This document shows positions 9,138 to 18,791 of a stretch of 64,000 nt of DNA, in pieces. Every line of letters begins with the position of its first letter. The first letter of the stretch is position 1. The DNA comes from Ruthenibacterium sp. (GTDB lineage: Bacteria > Bacillota > Clostridia > Oscillospirales > Ruminococcaceae). The notes beneath the pieces are model-generated. The model did not search any database. It worked only from the letters and a program-made list of their open reading frames with translations, and was not told the DNA's origin. The translations under genes and the position numbers were made by a program. The stretch covers positions 1 through 64,000 of the forward strand of contig JAHHSL010000007.1 in assembly GCA_020025235.1 (NCBI GenBank), given 5' to 3'.

Positions 9138-10841
9138 ATGGCTCTTACCCAGAAGCTTCTTGATGTGAGCGCAGGGCGCGTTCCTGCGGAGCTTGTTTTT
9201 AAAAATGCCAATGTCATCAATGTTTTCACGCGGGAGATCCGCACCGCAGACGTCGCCGTGCAGGACGGACGCATCGCGGGCGTCGGTTCGTACCACGGCA
9301 GAACCGAGCGCGACTGCACGGGGCTTTACCTGTGCCCGGGCTTTATCGACGCACATGTCCATATTGAATCCAGCCTTGCGTCGCCGTTTGAATTTGCCCG
9401 CGCCGTCACGGCAAGCGGCACCACAACGGTGATCGCCGACCCGCACGAGATCGTGAACGTGGGCGGCGCACAGGCAATGCAGTATATGCTGGACGCCGCG
9501 CAGGATCTTCCGCTGAACGTGTACCTGATGCTGCCCTCCAGCGTGCCCGCAACGCCGTTTGAAACAAACGGTGCGGATTTCACCGCGCAGCAGCTTGCGC
9601 CGTTCCTCCGGGACCCGCGCGTTCTGGGTCTGGGGGAAGTGATGTGCTTTCCCGACGTCGTCGCCGCACGCGGGGACATCATGGAAAAGCTGGCGCTGAC
9701 GCAACAGGCGGACAAGCATATCGACGGACATGCCCCCGGCCTTTCCGGGCAGGCACTGGAAGCCTACGCCGCCGCGGGCGTGCACACCGAACACGAGTGC
9801 ACCACGTTTGACGAAGCCGCCGAAAAGCTGCGCGCGGGCTTTGCCGTACTGGTGCGCGAAGGCTCGGCCGCAAAAAACCTTTCCGCGATCGTGAACGGCC
9901 TTTTGGAAAGCCGCCTGCCGTCCGACCGTTTCCTGTTCTGCACGGACGACAAGCATCTGGACGATATCGCGCGCTGCGGGCACATCCGCTGGAACGTGCG
10001 TCAGGCCGTCAGCCTCGGCATGGACGCCGTCACCGCGATCTGCATGGCAAGCTGGAACGCCGCGCGGGAATACGGGCTTTCCGATCTCGGCGCCGTTGCG
10101 GCGGGCTACCGCGCCGATCTTGTTCTTTTGGAGGATCTTCGCGAATGTGCCGTGCAGGCGGTGTATAAGGATGGCGTGCCGGTCGAAACCCTGTTTGAAG
10201 GCCGCAGTGCCGCGCCCGTGCCCGATGCGCTTTTACATTCGGTGCACCTTGCCGATATCACCGAACGCGATCTTGCGCTTGCCGTCAGCGGCAAAACGCA
10301 CGTCATCGAAATGGTGCCGTATCAGATCACCACGCGCCACTGCATCGAAGAAGTTCCCGCGGAAAACGGCTTTTTCAAGCCCGATTCCGTTTACACGAAG
10401 CTGTGCGTTGCCGAACGCCACGGCAAAAACGGCAATCTTGCCGTGTGCCCGCTGAAGGGCTACGGCATCACGAACGGCGCGATCGCCACAAGCGTCGCGC
10501 ACGACAGCCACAACGTCATCGCCGCGGGCGACAACGACGCCGACCTTGTGCTTGCCATGCGCCGCATCCGCGAGATCGGCGGCGGGTATGTGCTTGTCAG
10601 CGCGGGCAGGGTTCTGGGCGAAGTCCCGCTTCGCATCGGCGGGCTGATGAGCACCGAGCCGTGGGAGGAAATCTCCCAAAAGGCTTCGGACGTACTTTCC
10701 AAAGCAAAGGAAATGGGCATCCCGTATCCGGTCGATCCGTTCACCAGCCTTTCGTTCCTGGCGCTGCCCGTCATCCCGGAACTGCGCCTGACGGATCGCG
10801 GGCTGTTCGATGTCAATACATTTTCTCCGGTAAAGGACTGA
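9138..10841 (+). CDS. ade: Adenine deaminase
   Basis: Amidohydrolase of 567 residues converting adenine to hypoxanthine for purine salvage. The N-terminal metal site is FIDAHVHIESS, followed by DPHEIVNVGG, DGHAPGLSG and HTEHECT. The CTDDKHLDDI and SWNAAREYGLSDLGAVAAGYRADLV stretches are typical of the Ade family. The C-terminal region carries the GYGITNGAIATSVAHDSHN segment. Length matches family members (about 570). The GGAAAGGCGG site supports the ATG. TATACT at 9100-9105 is a possible -10 element. The next gene begins 5 bases downstream, suggesting a small operon with the CGAxxG protein and the CPBP protease. Confidence 0.96.
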   Translation: MALTQKLLDVSAGRVPAELVFKNANVINVFTREIRTADVAVQDGRIAGVGSYHGRTERDCTGLYLCPGFIDAHVHIESSLASPFEFARAVTASGTTTVIADPHEIVNVGGAQAMQYMLDAAQDLPLNVYLMLPSSVPATPFETNGADFTAQQLAPFLRDPRVLGLGEVMCFPDVVAARGDIMEKLALTQQADKHIDGHAPGLSGQALEAYAAAGVHTEHECTTFDEAAEKLRAGFAVLVREGSAAKNLSAIVNGLLESRLPSDRFLFCTDDKHLDDIARCGHIRWNVRQAVSLGMDAVTAICMASWNAAREYGLSDLGAVAAGYRADLVLLEDLRECAVQAVYKDGVPVETLFEGRSAAPVPDALLHSVHLADITERDLALAVSGKTHVIEMVPYQITTRHCIEEVPAENGFFKPDSVYTKLCVAERHGKNGNLAVCPLKGYGITNGAIATSVAHDSHNVIAAGDNDADLVLAMRRIREIGGGYVLVSAGRVLGEVPLRIGGLMSTEPWEEISQKASDVLSKAKEMGIPYPVDPFTSLSFLALPVIPELRLTDRGLFDVNTFSPVKD

Positions 10842-10846
10842 TACAA

Positions 10847-11302
10847 ATGAGTGAAAAAGCAAATCGCGCACGGGAACTGTTTCTGCAGGGCTATAACTGC
10901 GCACAATCGGTGGCGGGGGCATTTGCCGAAGACATGCAGCTGCCGCTGGATACCGTCACCCGCATGGTAAGCGGCTTCGGCGGCGGCTTCGGGCGTCTGC
11001 GCGAAGTGTGCGGCGCCGTCAGCGGCATGACGTTTGCCGCAAGCGTGCTGCGCGGCTATTGCGACCCGAAGGCGGCACAGGAAAAAACACAGGTGTATGC
11101 AATGATCCAGACGCTTGCCGGACGCTTTCGGGAGCAGAACGGCACGATCATCTGCCGCGAGCTTCTGCATCTGGAAGCGCCCGAAGGCACACCCGTTGCC
11201 GAAAAGCGCACCGCGGAATATTATCACCGCCGCCCGTGCCCCGAGCTTGTCGCGTGCGCGGCGGAAATTCTGGAAGATTATCTTGCCCAAACTGCCGGAT
11301 AA
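10847..11302 (+). CDS. C_GCAxxG_C_C family (putative redox-active) protein
   Basis: Small cytosolic protein of 151 residues with the family layout: an N-terminal YNCAQSV helix, GFGGGFGRLREVCGAVSGMTFA (the CGAxxG core) and a C-terminal cysteine in the CPELV segment. Family members are thought to bind a metal or redox centre through the conserved cysteines, but no activity is assigned. The ATG is 5 bases after the adenine deaminase stop without a strong independent ribosome site, so translation is probably coupled. Confidence 0.8.
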   Translation: MSEKANRARELFLQGYNCAQSVAGAFAEDMQLPLDTVTRMVSGFGGGFGRLREVCGAVSGMTFAASVLRGYCDPKAAQEKTQVYAMIQTLAGRFREQNGTIICRELLHLEAPEGTPVAEKRTAEYYHRRPCPELVACAAEILEDYLAQTAG

Positions 11303-11320
11303 CCGAAAAGGAGTATATGT

Positions 11321-12229
11321 ATGGAAAATCAACCCTCTCTGCGGCGTGATGCGTCGCGTCTCGGCCTTTCCTTCCTTGCCTTTGTGCTTGCCGCAAACGG
11401 TGTGCAGATCGTTCTGGGCATCGTGCTGGGCATCCTGTTCCCGGCATTTGCCGAAAGCACCGCCAGCATCTGGCTGTTAAGCTATGTGCCGCTGTACGGC
11501 GTGGGGCTGCCCGTGCTGATGCTTACGCTGCGCTCGCTGGCCGCAGGCGGCAGTGCCAAGCCCGGCGCCGAACCGTTTTCCGCCGGGATGTTCCTGCGGT
11601 TTCTGCTGTTCTGTCTGGGCGCTGCGTATCTGTGCAACTTTTTGTCGATGCTCGTCTCGGCGCTGTTCATCTTGGCCACCGGCCGTCCGATGCCGAACCC
11701 CGTCGCCGAAATCGCCGCGCAGAGCGATCCGCTTTCCACGTTCCTGTTCGTGTGCGTGCTGCCGCCGATCGGGGAAGAATTTATCTGCCGCAAGCTGATC
11801 TGGAACCACATCGGCGCATACGGCACGCGCGTTTACGTTTTTTGCAGCGCGCTCATTTTCGGGCTGATCCACGGCAATTTTTCGCAGCTGTTCTATGCGT
11901 TTGCGCTCGGCGCAGCTTTTGCGTATATCTATGCGCGCACCGGGCGGCTCATCTACACCATTGCGCTGCATTTCTGCATCAATCTCATCGGCACGATCAT
12001 CGCGCCCGCAGTCGTGCTGGCTCTGGCGCCGGCGGGCACGCTGGTGCTTGGCATTTTCGTCATCGTGTGCATTGCCGCAGCGGTGATTTTGTGGCTCCGG
12101 CGGGAATTCTGGATGTTCCCTTCACAGAGCGAACCGCCGCACCTTGTGCGCGAAGCCCTCACCGCGCCGGGCATACTGGCCTTTACCGGCGTATGCTTTG
12201 CGCTGAGCGTCGTTTCGCTTTTTGCATAA
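11321..12229 (+). CDS. CPBP family intramembrane metalloprotease (Abi/Rce1-type)
   Basis: Polytopic membrane protein of 302 residues with about eight hydrophobic segments. The catalytic motifs of the CAAX-protease/bacteriocin-processing family are visible: GEEFICRKLIW (EExxxR), FGLIHGNFSQ (FxxxH) and a third motif around ALHFCINLIG (HxxxN). AAAAGGAG precedes the ATG. It probably shares a transcript with the two upstream genes and ends at a strong terminator. The substrate is unknown; family roles range from prenyl-protein processing to bacteriocin self-immunity. Confidence 0.88.
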   Translation: MENQPSLRRDASRLGLSFLAFVLAANGVQIVLGIVLGILFPAFAESTASIWLLSYVPLYGVGLPVLMLTLRSLAAGGSAKPGAEPFSAGMFLRFLLFCLGAAYLCNFLSMLVSALFILATGRPMPNPVAEIAAQSDPLSTFLFVCVLPPIGEEFICRKLIWNHIGAYGTRVYVFCSALIFGLIHGNFSQLFYAFALGAAFAYIYARTGRLIYTIALHFCINLIGTIIAPAVVLALAPAGTLVLGIFVIVCIAAAVILWLRREFWMFPSQSEPPHLVREALTAPGILAFTGVCFALSVVSLFA

Positions 12230-12248
12230 CGGCATAATTTGTAAAAAT

Positions 12249-12292
12249 AAAAAAGTCCCGCTGCCGGAACAGTATGCAGCGGGACTTTTTTA
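12249..12292. terminator. Terminator after the CPBP gene
   Basis: Stem AAAAGTCCCGCTGC / GCAGCGGGACTTTT followed by T6, between two same-strand genes. Confidence 0.92.
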
Positions 12293-12345
12293 TGCTATAC
12301 TTGCCAATAAAGGGCAAAAAACGCCCTGATCCGGAGGAATAGAGC

Positions 12346-13101
12346 ATGAAACTGATTTCTTGGAACGTCAACGGCTTCCGTGCCGTTTTAACAAAAGGCT
12401 TTGCCGAGCTTTTCGCGGGCTTTGACGCCGACATCGTCTGCCTGCAGGAAACGAAGATGCAGCCCGGTCAGGCGGAATTTTCGCCCGAGGGCTATCATCA
12501 GTATTGGTACAGCGCCGAAAAGAAGGGATATTCCGGCACCGCCGTTTTTTCCCGCAAAGAACCGCTTTCCGTGCACTATGGCATCGGCGTGGAGGAACAC
12601 AGCCACGAAGGCCGCGCCATTACACTGGAATTTGAGGATTTCTGGCTTGTGAACGTGTACACCCCCAACAGCCAGAACGAGCTTGCGCGCCTTGGCTACC
12701 GCATGCAGTGGGAAGACGACCTGCGCAGCTATCTGTGCGCGCTGGACGCCGAAAAGCCCGTTGTGTACTGCGGCGACCTGAACGTCGCGCATACCGAGAT
12801 CGACCTGAAAAACCCGAAAAGCAACCAGCGCTCCGCCGGTTTTTCCATAGAGGAGCGCGAAAAGATGACGCAGCTTCTGGACTGCGGCTTTCTGGATACG
12901 TTCCGCACGCTGCATCCGGGCGAAACCGGCTGCTATTCGTGGTGGAGCTATTTCCGCAAAGCGCGCGAGACAAACGCAGGCTGGCGCATCGATTACTTCA
13001 TCGTCAGCGAACGGCTGCGCGAAAAGATCCGCGATGCATTTATTTTAAGCGACGTCTACGGCTCCGATCACTGCCCGGTAGGACTTTCTCTTGATGTATG
13101 A
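12346..13101 (+). CDS. xth: Exodeoxyribonuclease III / AP endonuclease
   Basis: DNA repair enzyme of 251 residues in the endonuclease-exonuclease-phosphatase fold. Key sites are ISWNVNGFR (Asn), CLQETK (metal-binding Glu), YCGDLNVAHTEIDL (Asp/Asn) and the terminal YGSDHCPVGL (Asp-His). WRIDYFIVSERL is typical of ExoA/XthA. Length is normal. A GGAGG site precedes the ATG. It sits between two strong terminators' worth of context and is about 50 bases upstream of uppP, with which it may be co-transcribed. Confidence 0.96.
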   Translation: MKLISWNVNGFRAVLTKGFAELFAGFDADIVCLQETKMQPGQAEFSPEGYHQYWYSAEKKGYSGTAVFSRKEPLSVHYGIGVEEHSHEGRAITLEFEDFWLVNVYTPNSQNELARLGYRMQWEDDLRSYLCALDAEKPVVYCGDLNVAHTEIDLKNPKSNQRSAGFSIEEREKMTQLLDCGFLDTFRTLHPGETGCYSWWSYFRKARETNAGWRIDYFIVSERLREKIRDAFILSDVYGSDHCPVGLSLDV

Positions 13102-13150
13102 TGCATACTTATAAATAACACTGCGCCGCCGCGCAAAGGGAGGAAACATA

Positions 13151-14008
13151 TTGTTGGATTATTTTCTGGCCGCGATCCTCGGCATCATCGAGGGCATTAC
13201 CGAATGGCTGCCCGTTTCCAGCACAGGGCATCTTGTCCTTGCGGATGAATTCATTCACCTTTCCCAGTCCGAATCATTCATGAAGATGTTCGACGTCGTC
13301 ATCCAGTTCGGCGCGATCCTTGCGGTCGTCGTCATCTTCTGGCACAAGCTCTGGCCGTTCTGCTATAAAAAGGAAGAAACCGGCTTTATCGACCGGTACT
13401 GCCGGCGCGACGTGTGGGATATGTGGTTCCATGTCCTTGCTGCGATCGTGCCCAGCGCCGTGATCGGCCTGCCGCTGGACGACTGGATGACCGAACATCT
13501 GCACAACCCGCCCGTCATTTCCGCCATGCTGATTTTGTACGGCGTTTTCTTCCTGATTATGGAAAACACGCTCGGGCACAAGCGCCCGCAGGTCACGCGC
13601 ATCAGCAGCATCAACTACCGCATGGCGCTTTTCATCGGCGTGTTCCAGTTCCTTGCGCTCATCCCCGGCACCAGCCGTTCGGGCGCAACGATCCTCGGCG
13701 CCATGCTGCTGGGCTGTTCGCGCACGGTTTCCGCCGAATTTACGTTCTATCTTGCCGTGCCCACCATGGCGGGCGCAAGCCTTGTAAAGGTCATCAAGTT
13801 CCTTGCCGAAGGCTCCGGCTTCAAGGCAAGCGAAGTCGGCATCCTGTTCACCGGCTGCGCGGTCGCGTTCCTGGTTTCGATGCTGTGCATCCGCTTCCTT
13901 ATGGATTACGTCAAAAAGCACGATTTCAAGGTGTTCGGCTGGTACCGCATCATTCTGGGCGCTGTGGTGCTCGCTTATTTCTATCTGCTCAAGCCCATTT
14001 TTGCCTGA
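13151..14008 (+). CDS. uppP: Undecaprenyl-diphosphate phosphatase UppP (BacA)
   Basis: Integral membrane enzyme of 285 residues that dephosphorylates undecaprenyl diphosphate and so recycles the peptidoglycan lipid carrier. Both signature regions are present: GIIEGITEWLPVSSTGHL near the N-terminus and LIPGTSRSGATI in the middle. About seven to eight helices are seen. The start is TTG at 13151, 7 bases after AGGGAGG; a second TTG follows immediately. No ATG lies nearby. Confidence 0.96.
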   Translation: MLDYFLAAILGIIEGITEWLPVSSTGHLVLADEFIHLSQSESFMKMFDVVIQFGAILAVVVIFWHKLWPFCYKKEETGFIDRYCRRDVWDMWFHVLAAIVPSAVIGLPLDDWMTEHLHNPPVISAMLILYGVFFLIMENTLGHKRPQVTRISSINYRMALFIGVFQFLALIPGTSRSGATILGAMLLGCSRTVSAEFTFYLAVPTMAGASLVKVIKFLAEGSGFKASEVGILFTGCAVAFLVSMLCIRFLMDYVKKHDFKVFGWYRIILGAVVLAYFYLLKPIFA

Positions 14009-14023
14009 TTTTTCTGCAATGCC

Positions 14024-14062
14024 AAACGGGGCGTGCCGCATATGCGGCACGCCCCGTTTTTC
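14024..14062. terminator. Bidirectional terminator between uppP and the AI-2E family gene
   Basis: A 17-bp near-perfect stem (AAACGGGGCGTGCCGCA and its complement) with T/A flanks, between convergent genes. Confidence 0.92.
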
Positions 14063-14076
14063 CGTTTTGATTTTCC

Positions 14077-15255
14077 TTATTCCGTTTCCGTCTGCGCTTC
14101 AAGCGCCGCTTCGCTTTGCGCCGCGGCCTGTTTCTGCCGCAGGCGGTTGTTCACGCTTGTGCGCGTCAGCGAATACAAAATGCTGCACACCGGCACGGCA
14201 AACAGCATGCCCGCAACACCCATAAGGCTGCCGCCGACCGTGATCGAAGCAAGCACCCAAATGGCGGGCAGCCCGACCGAGGAGCCGACCACGCGCGGAT
14301 AGATGACATTGCCCTCGATCTGCTGGAGCAAAAGCAGGAACACAACAAAGATCACTGCCTGCGAAAGGCTCTGCATGCCGATCATGAACGCACCGACGAT
14401 CGCACCCGCCCATGCGCCGACGATCGGGATCAGCGCGGTAAAGCCGACCAGCGCGCCGATCATCGTGGCATACGGCAGGCGCAGCAGCGACATGCCAAGC
14501 CAGCACAGCGTGCCAAGGATGCAGGCTTCCACCACCTGACCGGAAACAAAGCTTTCAAAGATCCTGCTTGAAAGGTGCAGCACCTCCGTGGTGCGCTGTG
14601 CACAGCGCTGCGGCAGGTATGCCTGTGCCATGCGTTTGAACTGACCCTTGAGCGTTTCTTTGCCCAGCAGGATATAAAGCGCAAAGATAAACGCCATAAT
14701 GAAGTTGAACACGCTGCCCACAATGCCGGAAACGACGCTCACCGTGCCGTCCAGCAGGCTGCCCGCGCTTTCGGTCACGACCGTGAAGATCTTTTTCATC
14801 GTGGCGTTCCAGTCGATCTGCAGCGAACCGATCCACTGTTCCACCTGCGGGCGCAGCGCGTCGCTTTCCACCAGCCATTTCTGCACATTGCCAAGGAAAA
14901 CCGGCACCTCGTCCACAATGACGGCCACCGCGCCCACCAGTTCCGGCACGACCAGCCAGATCACCAAAGCAAGCACGGCGCAGATCGCCACGATCGAAAG
15001 CACGATGCATAGCGGACGGCGCAGCGCCGCCAGCTTTTTGTTTTTTGTCTTTGCGAAAATATGGCGTTCAAAAAAGCGCATCGGCAGATTCAGCACAAAT
15101 GCGATGCAAAAGCCGAACACCAGCGGCCACAGCACATTGCCGATCCACGCCAGGGTGTCCCCCACATGGGAAAGATTTTTGAGCGTCCAGGAAAAAAGCA
15201 CGCCCGCGGCTACAATGCCGATCAGCTTCCACACTGTTTTTTTATCCAGTTTCAA
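14077..15255 (-). CDS. AI-2E family transporter / putative permease
   Basis: Membrane protein of 392 residues with the AI-2E (PF01594-type) layout: paired N-terminal helices, a large loop (about 110-180), then a run of C-terminal helices containing GFTALIPIVGAWAGAIVGA and the family motif near EGNVIYPRVVGSSVGLPAIWV. The start is TTG at 15255, 8 bases from GGAGA. Family members include autoinducer exporters and Na+/H+ antiporters; the substrate here is undefined. It forms a convergent pair with uppP and is divergent from nothing close. Confidence 0.88.
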   Translation of the reverse strand: MKLDKKTVWKLIGIVAAGVLFSWTLKNLSHVGDTLAWIGNVLWPLVFGFCIAFVLNLPMRFFERHIFAKTKNKKLAALRRPLCIVLSIVAICAVLALVIWLVVPELVGAVAVIVDEVPVFLGNVQKWLVESDALRPQVEQWIGSLQIDWNATMKKIFTVVTESAGSLLDGTVSVVSGIVGSVFNFIMAFIFALYILLGKETLKGQFKRMAQAYLPQRCAQRTTEVLHLSSRIFESFVSGQVVEACILGTLCWLGMSLLRLPYATMIGALVGFTALIPIVGAWAGAIVGAFMIGMQSLSQAVIFVVFLLLLQQIEGNVIYPRVVGSSVGLPAIWVLASITVGGSLMGVAGMLFAVPVCSILYSLTRTSVNNRLRQKQAAAQSEAALEAQTETE

Positions 15256-15368
15256 ATGGATCTCTCCGTTTCTTCTTTGCCTGCGCCGCTGTTTTTTGCA
15301 AATCGGCAGGCTTTGCTTTTCTTCATAGTACCATGTTTTGTGCCCTGCGGCAAGAGCGGTTTTCGGCT

Positions 15369-16523
15369 TTAAAGCGCTGTGTTTTCCGCAAAAAAGGCTT
15401 CGATGCCGCGCTTGGTGCTGCGCACCGAACCCTGCCGCAGGTCCCTGCCGCCGCCGCGCCCCGAAAGTGCTGCGTCCATTTTTGCGCCCAGCTCCTGCAC
15501 GCCTTCGCCGCCAAGCACATACCGGTATCCCTCGTCATCCGTGCCGGAAAACGCCGCGCACACGCCCGGGCACGCTTCGCACAGCGCAAGGCACAGCCGG
15601 CGCAGGCTTTCCGGCGAAAGGCCGTCCTCAAACACAAGCGCATCGCGTTTGCCGCGCACGCTCTGCGCGTGCAGTGCAAAAATGCGGTTTTCCAGTGCCG
15701 CGCGCTCCGCTTTCAGCGCAGCGTTTTCCTGCATCAGCCGCTCCACGGCCGCGGGCGTCTCGTCCACCGGCGCACTCAGCATGCGGGAGATCTTCACCTG
15801 TTTTGCAAACTTTGTGCAGTAATCGTAGAATGCGCGCTTGCCGCACAGCAGCGTCACGCGCGTGCCGCCCTTGTAGCTCTGCGCGCCGATGATCTTCACT
15901 GCCGCCACTTCGCCGGTGCGCTGCACATGCGTTCCGCAGCACGCACACAGATCCGCTCCGCCCAGATCCACGATGCGCACGGCGCCTTCGATCGGCTTTT
16001 TGCTGCGGTAGGTAAGCGCGGCGCGTTCTTCTTCGCTCGGCCATGTGATCGTGACCGGGCGGTCCTGCCAGATGATCCAGTTCGCCTCGCGCTCGATATC
16101 CTCAAGCTCCTGCGCGGAGATCGGCCCGGAAAAATCGACCGTCACATCCTTTTCCCCGATGTGGAAGCCGACATTGTCGTACCCAAGGCGCATATGTACG
16201 ATGCCGCTGACGATGTGTTCGCCCGAATGCTGCTGCATGTGATCCATGCGCCGCCCGCTGTCCACATCGCCCTCCACCACTTCGCCCGCATACAGCGGCG
16301 CGGTTACGGTGTGGTAAATCACGCCGTTTTCCTCGTATACGTCCAAAACGCTTGTCCCGCCCAGCGCCCCGTGATCGGCGGGCTGTCCGCCGCCTTCGGG
16401 ATAAAAGGCCGTTGCGTCCAGCACCACATCAAAATTTTCACCGCTGCGGCGGCATTCCAGCACGGTAGCAGTGAACTGAAGGCAGGTGATATCTTCATAA
16501 TACAGTTTTCTTGTTTCAGCCAT
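15369..16523 (-). CDS. AlaX-type alanyl-tRNA editing protein (long form with DHHA1 domain)
   Basis: Free-standing trans-editing enzyme of 384 residues, expected to hydrolyse Ser- or Gly-tRNA(Ala). It resembles the editing and C-terminal parts of AlaRS. TAFYPEGGGQPADHG is followed by the zinc motif HMQQHSGEH (HxxxH) and, further on, LCACCGTHV (Cys/His ligands). A coiled stretch (about 255-290) precedes a DHHA1-like C-terminus rich in glycine (GGRDLRQGS). ATG at 16523 follows AAAGGA. The open frame continues upstream into non-coding DNA, but no other start has a ribosome site. Confidence 0.92.
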   Translation of the reverse strand: MAETRKLYYEDITCLQFTATVLECRRSGENFDVVLDATAFYPEGGGQPADHGALGGTSVLDVYEENGVIYHTVTAPLYAGEVVEGDVDSGRRMDHMQQHSGEHIVSGIVHMRLGYDNVGFHIGEKDVTVDFSGPISAQELEDIEREANWIIWQDRPVTITWPSEEERAALTYRSKKPIEGAVRIVDLGGADLCACCGTHVQRTGEVAAVKIIGAQSYKGGTRVTLLCGKRAFYDYCTKFAKQVKISRMLSAPVDETPAAVERLMQENAALKAERAALENRIFALHAQSVRGKRDALVFEDGLSPESLRRLCLALCEACPGVCAAFSGTDDEGYRYVLGGEGVQELGAKMDAALSGRGGGRDLRQGSVRSTKRGIEAFFAENTAL

Positions 16524-16705
16524 ACTCGATCCTTTCCATTTCACGGTGTTGATTTTATTTGTTTTTATCATATCATATTTTTTCGTCAAAAACACTAAAA
16601 TTCGGTAACACTTTTCGTTCAGCGCAAAATGCGAAAATCGTATATAATTCAGATAAGCCCGCATGTCATCCGCACGGATGCAGCGGAAAAAAGAGGGGGA
16701 ACCGT

Positions 16706-18187
16706 ATGCGCAAATCCGGAATTTTGATGCCGATCGCAAGCCTGCCCGGCCGCTTCGGCATCGGGACGCTGGGACGTCCCGCGTTTGATTTCATTGATTT
16801 TCTCAAAGCGTCGCACCAGACCGTGTGGCAGATCCTGCCCGTATCGCCCACGGGCTTTGGCGACAGCCCGTATCAGAGCTGTTCGGCCTTTGCCGGAAAT
16901 CCGTATTTCATCGATCCGGATATCCTTGCCGAACAGGGGCTTCTGGAAAAAGGCGAATACGAAGATTTGGATACCGGCGCAGACGAAAACGCGGTCGATT
17001 ACGCCGCTTTGTACCATACGCGCTTTACCGTGCTGCGCAGGGCGTTTGAACGCTTTTCCAAATGGTACCCGGACGATTACTACCACTTCTGCTATGAACA
17101 GGGCTGGTGGCTCGAGGATTATGCCCTGTATATGACGGCCAAAGGCCTCAGCGGCGGCAGGTGCTATTCCGAATGGCCGCAGGCGCTGCGCTCTCATTCG
17201 CGCGAAGCCATTGAAGCGCTGTACGCCGAACACGAAGCAGAGGTGCATTTCTGGAAGTTCTGCCAGTATGAATTCCGCCTGCAGTGGAACGCACTCAAGG
17301 AATATGCCGCAGAACAGGGCATCCGCATCATGGGGGATATCCCGATCTATGTCGCCGCGGATTCCGCCGACGTGTGGGCGTCGCCGGAGCTGTTTCTGCT
17401 GGATGAAACCGGCACGCCGACGGACGTTGCCGGCTGCCCGCCGGATTTCTTTTCCGCAGACGGTCAGCTGTGGGGCAACCCGCTGTACCGGTGGGACTAT
17501 CACGAAAAGACGGATTTTGCATGGTGGGTGCGCCGCATCCGCTATGCACTGGGGCTGTATGACATCCTGCGCATCGACCATTTCCGCGGGTTCGATACCT
17601 ATTACGCGATCCCCTATGGGGAAACGACCGCCCGCACCGGCGAATGGCGCACAGGCCCCGGCATGAAGCTGTTTTCCGCCGTGAAAAAAGAACTGGGGGA
17701 GGATGTGCCGATCGTGGCCGAAGACCTTGGGGAACTGTTCCCGAGCGTTCGCACGCTTTTGCAGGAAACGGGCTTTCCCGGCATGAAGGTGCTGGAATTT
17801 GCCTTCGGCGGCGGGGCAGACAACGATTTTCTGCCGCACAATTACCCCGAACACTGCATCGTGTACACCGGCACGCACGATAACACCACCGCAGCCGATT
17901 GGTATGCGCACGCATCCCGCGCGGAAAAAGCGCACGCGACGGCCTATCTTGGGCTGAACCGAAAAGAGGGCTATGCGGCAGGTCTGGTGCGCGGCGCCAT
18001 GGCAAGCTGCGGGCAGCTGTGCATCATCCCGCTTGCCGATCATCTTTCCCTCGGTGCGAACGCGCGCATCAATACGCCCTCCACGCTCGGCGGCACAAAC
18101 TGGGTCTGGCGCGCATCGGCGCAGGATCTCTGCGAAGAAAACGCCAAAAAAATTGCCGAGATCACCGACCGCTACGGGCGCGGATAA
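16706..18187 (+). CDS. malQ: 4-alpha-glucanotransferase (amylomaltase, GH77)
   Basis: Cytoplasmic enzyme of 493 residues that transfers maltodextrin segments between glucans. GH77 hallmarks are SGILMPIASLPG at the start, FGDSPYQSCSAFAGNPYFID, IMGDIPIYVAADSADVW, the nucleophile region LRIDHFRGF, acid/base IVAEDLG, and TGTHDNTTAADW. Length is typical. The start is ATG at 16706 after GAGGGGGAACC. No other glycogen gene is nearby, so it is a stand-alone unit possibly shared with the small gene downstream. Confidence 0.97.
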   Translation: MRKSGILMPIASLPGRFGIGTLGRPAFDFIDFLKASHQTVWQILPVSPTGFGDSPYQSCSAFAGNPYFIDPDILAEQGLLEKGEYEDLDTGADENAVDYAALYHTRFTVLRRAFERFSKWYPDDYYHFCYEQGWWLEDYALYMTAKGLSGGRCYSEWPQALRSHSREAIEALYAEHEAEVHFWKFCQYEFRLQWNALKEYAAEQGIRIMGDIPIYVAADSADVWASPELFLLDETGTPTDVAGCPPDFFSADGQLWGNPLYRWDYHEKTDFAWWVRRIRYALGLYDILRIDHFRGFDTYYAIPYGETTARTGEWRTGPGMKLFSAVKKELGEDVPIVAEDLGELFPSVRTLLQETGFPGMKVLEFAFGGGADNDFLPHNYPEHCIVYTGTHDNTTAADWYAHASRAEKAHATAYLGLNRKEGYAAGLVRGAMASCGQLCIIPLADHLSLGANARINTPSTLGGTNWVWRASAQDLCEENAKKIAEITDRYGRG

Positions 18188-18257
18188 GGCGGCATTTTTC
18201 GGGGGCGGTATATTCCTTTCTTTTCCGCACATTCTAAGCAGAAAAGGGAGGATGCAT

Positions 18258-18689
18258 ATGACAAACGAAACGGAAACCCTGCTCAACGATATCCTGCAGA
18301 ACGCACAAATGGGCGCTTCTTCGGCGCATAAGCTGCTGGAAATTACCGACGATGCACCCATCGCGGCGCACCTGCGGCGCGAGATCACGCTGTTTGAAGA
18401 TCTTTCCCACCGGGCGGGCGCAATGCTTGCCGCCGCGGGAAAGCAGCCGCATCCGGGCGGCAGGATGACGCAGCTCGGCGCAAAGGTGGGCATCGTGATG
18501 CAGACGGCACGCGACCACTCTGCCCGCAAAGCGGCGGAAATGCTCATCGAGGGCAATACGATCGGCGCAACGCAGATGACGGAATCCATGCGCGACGCAC
18601 ACGGCGCGGACGCCGGTTCGCTTGCGCTGGCACAGCGCCTGCGCGATGCCGAACGCGAATACGCCGCAGAATTGACAGCCTTTTTGTAA
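18258..18689 (+). CDS. Small four-helix-type protein of unknown function
   Basis: 143 residues, predicted almost all helical. Its pattern (ETLLNDILQNAQMGASSAHKL, HLRREITLFEDLSHRAGAML, a KVGIVMQTARDHSARKAAEMLIEG stretch and a C-terminal helix) resembles the ferritin-like bundles of the DUF2383/PA2169 type, although no clear metal-ligand EXXH pairs are visible. No signal peptide. ATG at 18258 is chosen over 18252 because AGGGAGG is about 7 bases away. It lies 70 bases after malQ and ends at a strong terminator. Function unknown. Confidence 0.75.
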   Translation: MTNETETLLNDILQNAQMGASSAHKLLEITDDAPIAAHLRREITLFEDLSHRAGAMLAAAGKQPHPGGRMTQLGAKVGIVMQTARDHSARKAAEMLIEGNTIGATQMTESMRDAHGADAGSLALAQRLRDAEREYAAELTAFL

Positions 18690-18718
18690 CGGCGCAGAGC
18701 AGACTCGAAACAGTAAGA

Positions 18719-18751
18719 AAAACGCCCCCGCAGACTGCGGGGGCGTTTTTT
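18719..18751. terminator. Bidirectional terminator
   Basis: Stem AACGCCCCCGCA / TGCGGGGGCGTT with A and T flanks, between the convergent small-protein and LRR genes. Confidence 0.92.
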
Positions 18752-18791
18752 GGGTTTGCATGCTGCGCGCACGGTCATCCCGCCGCACCGT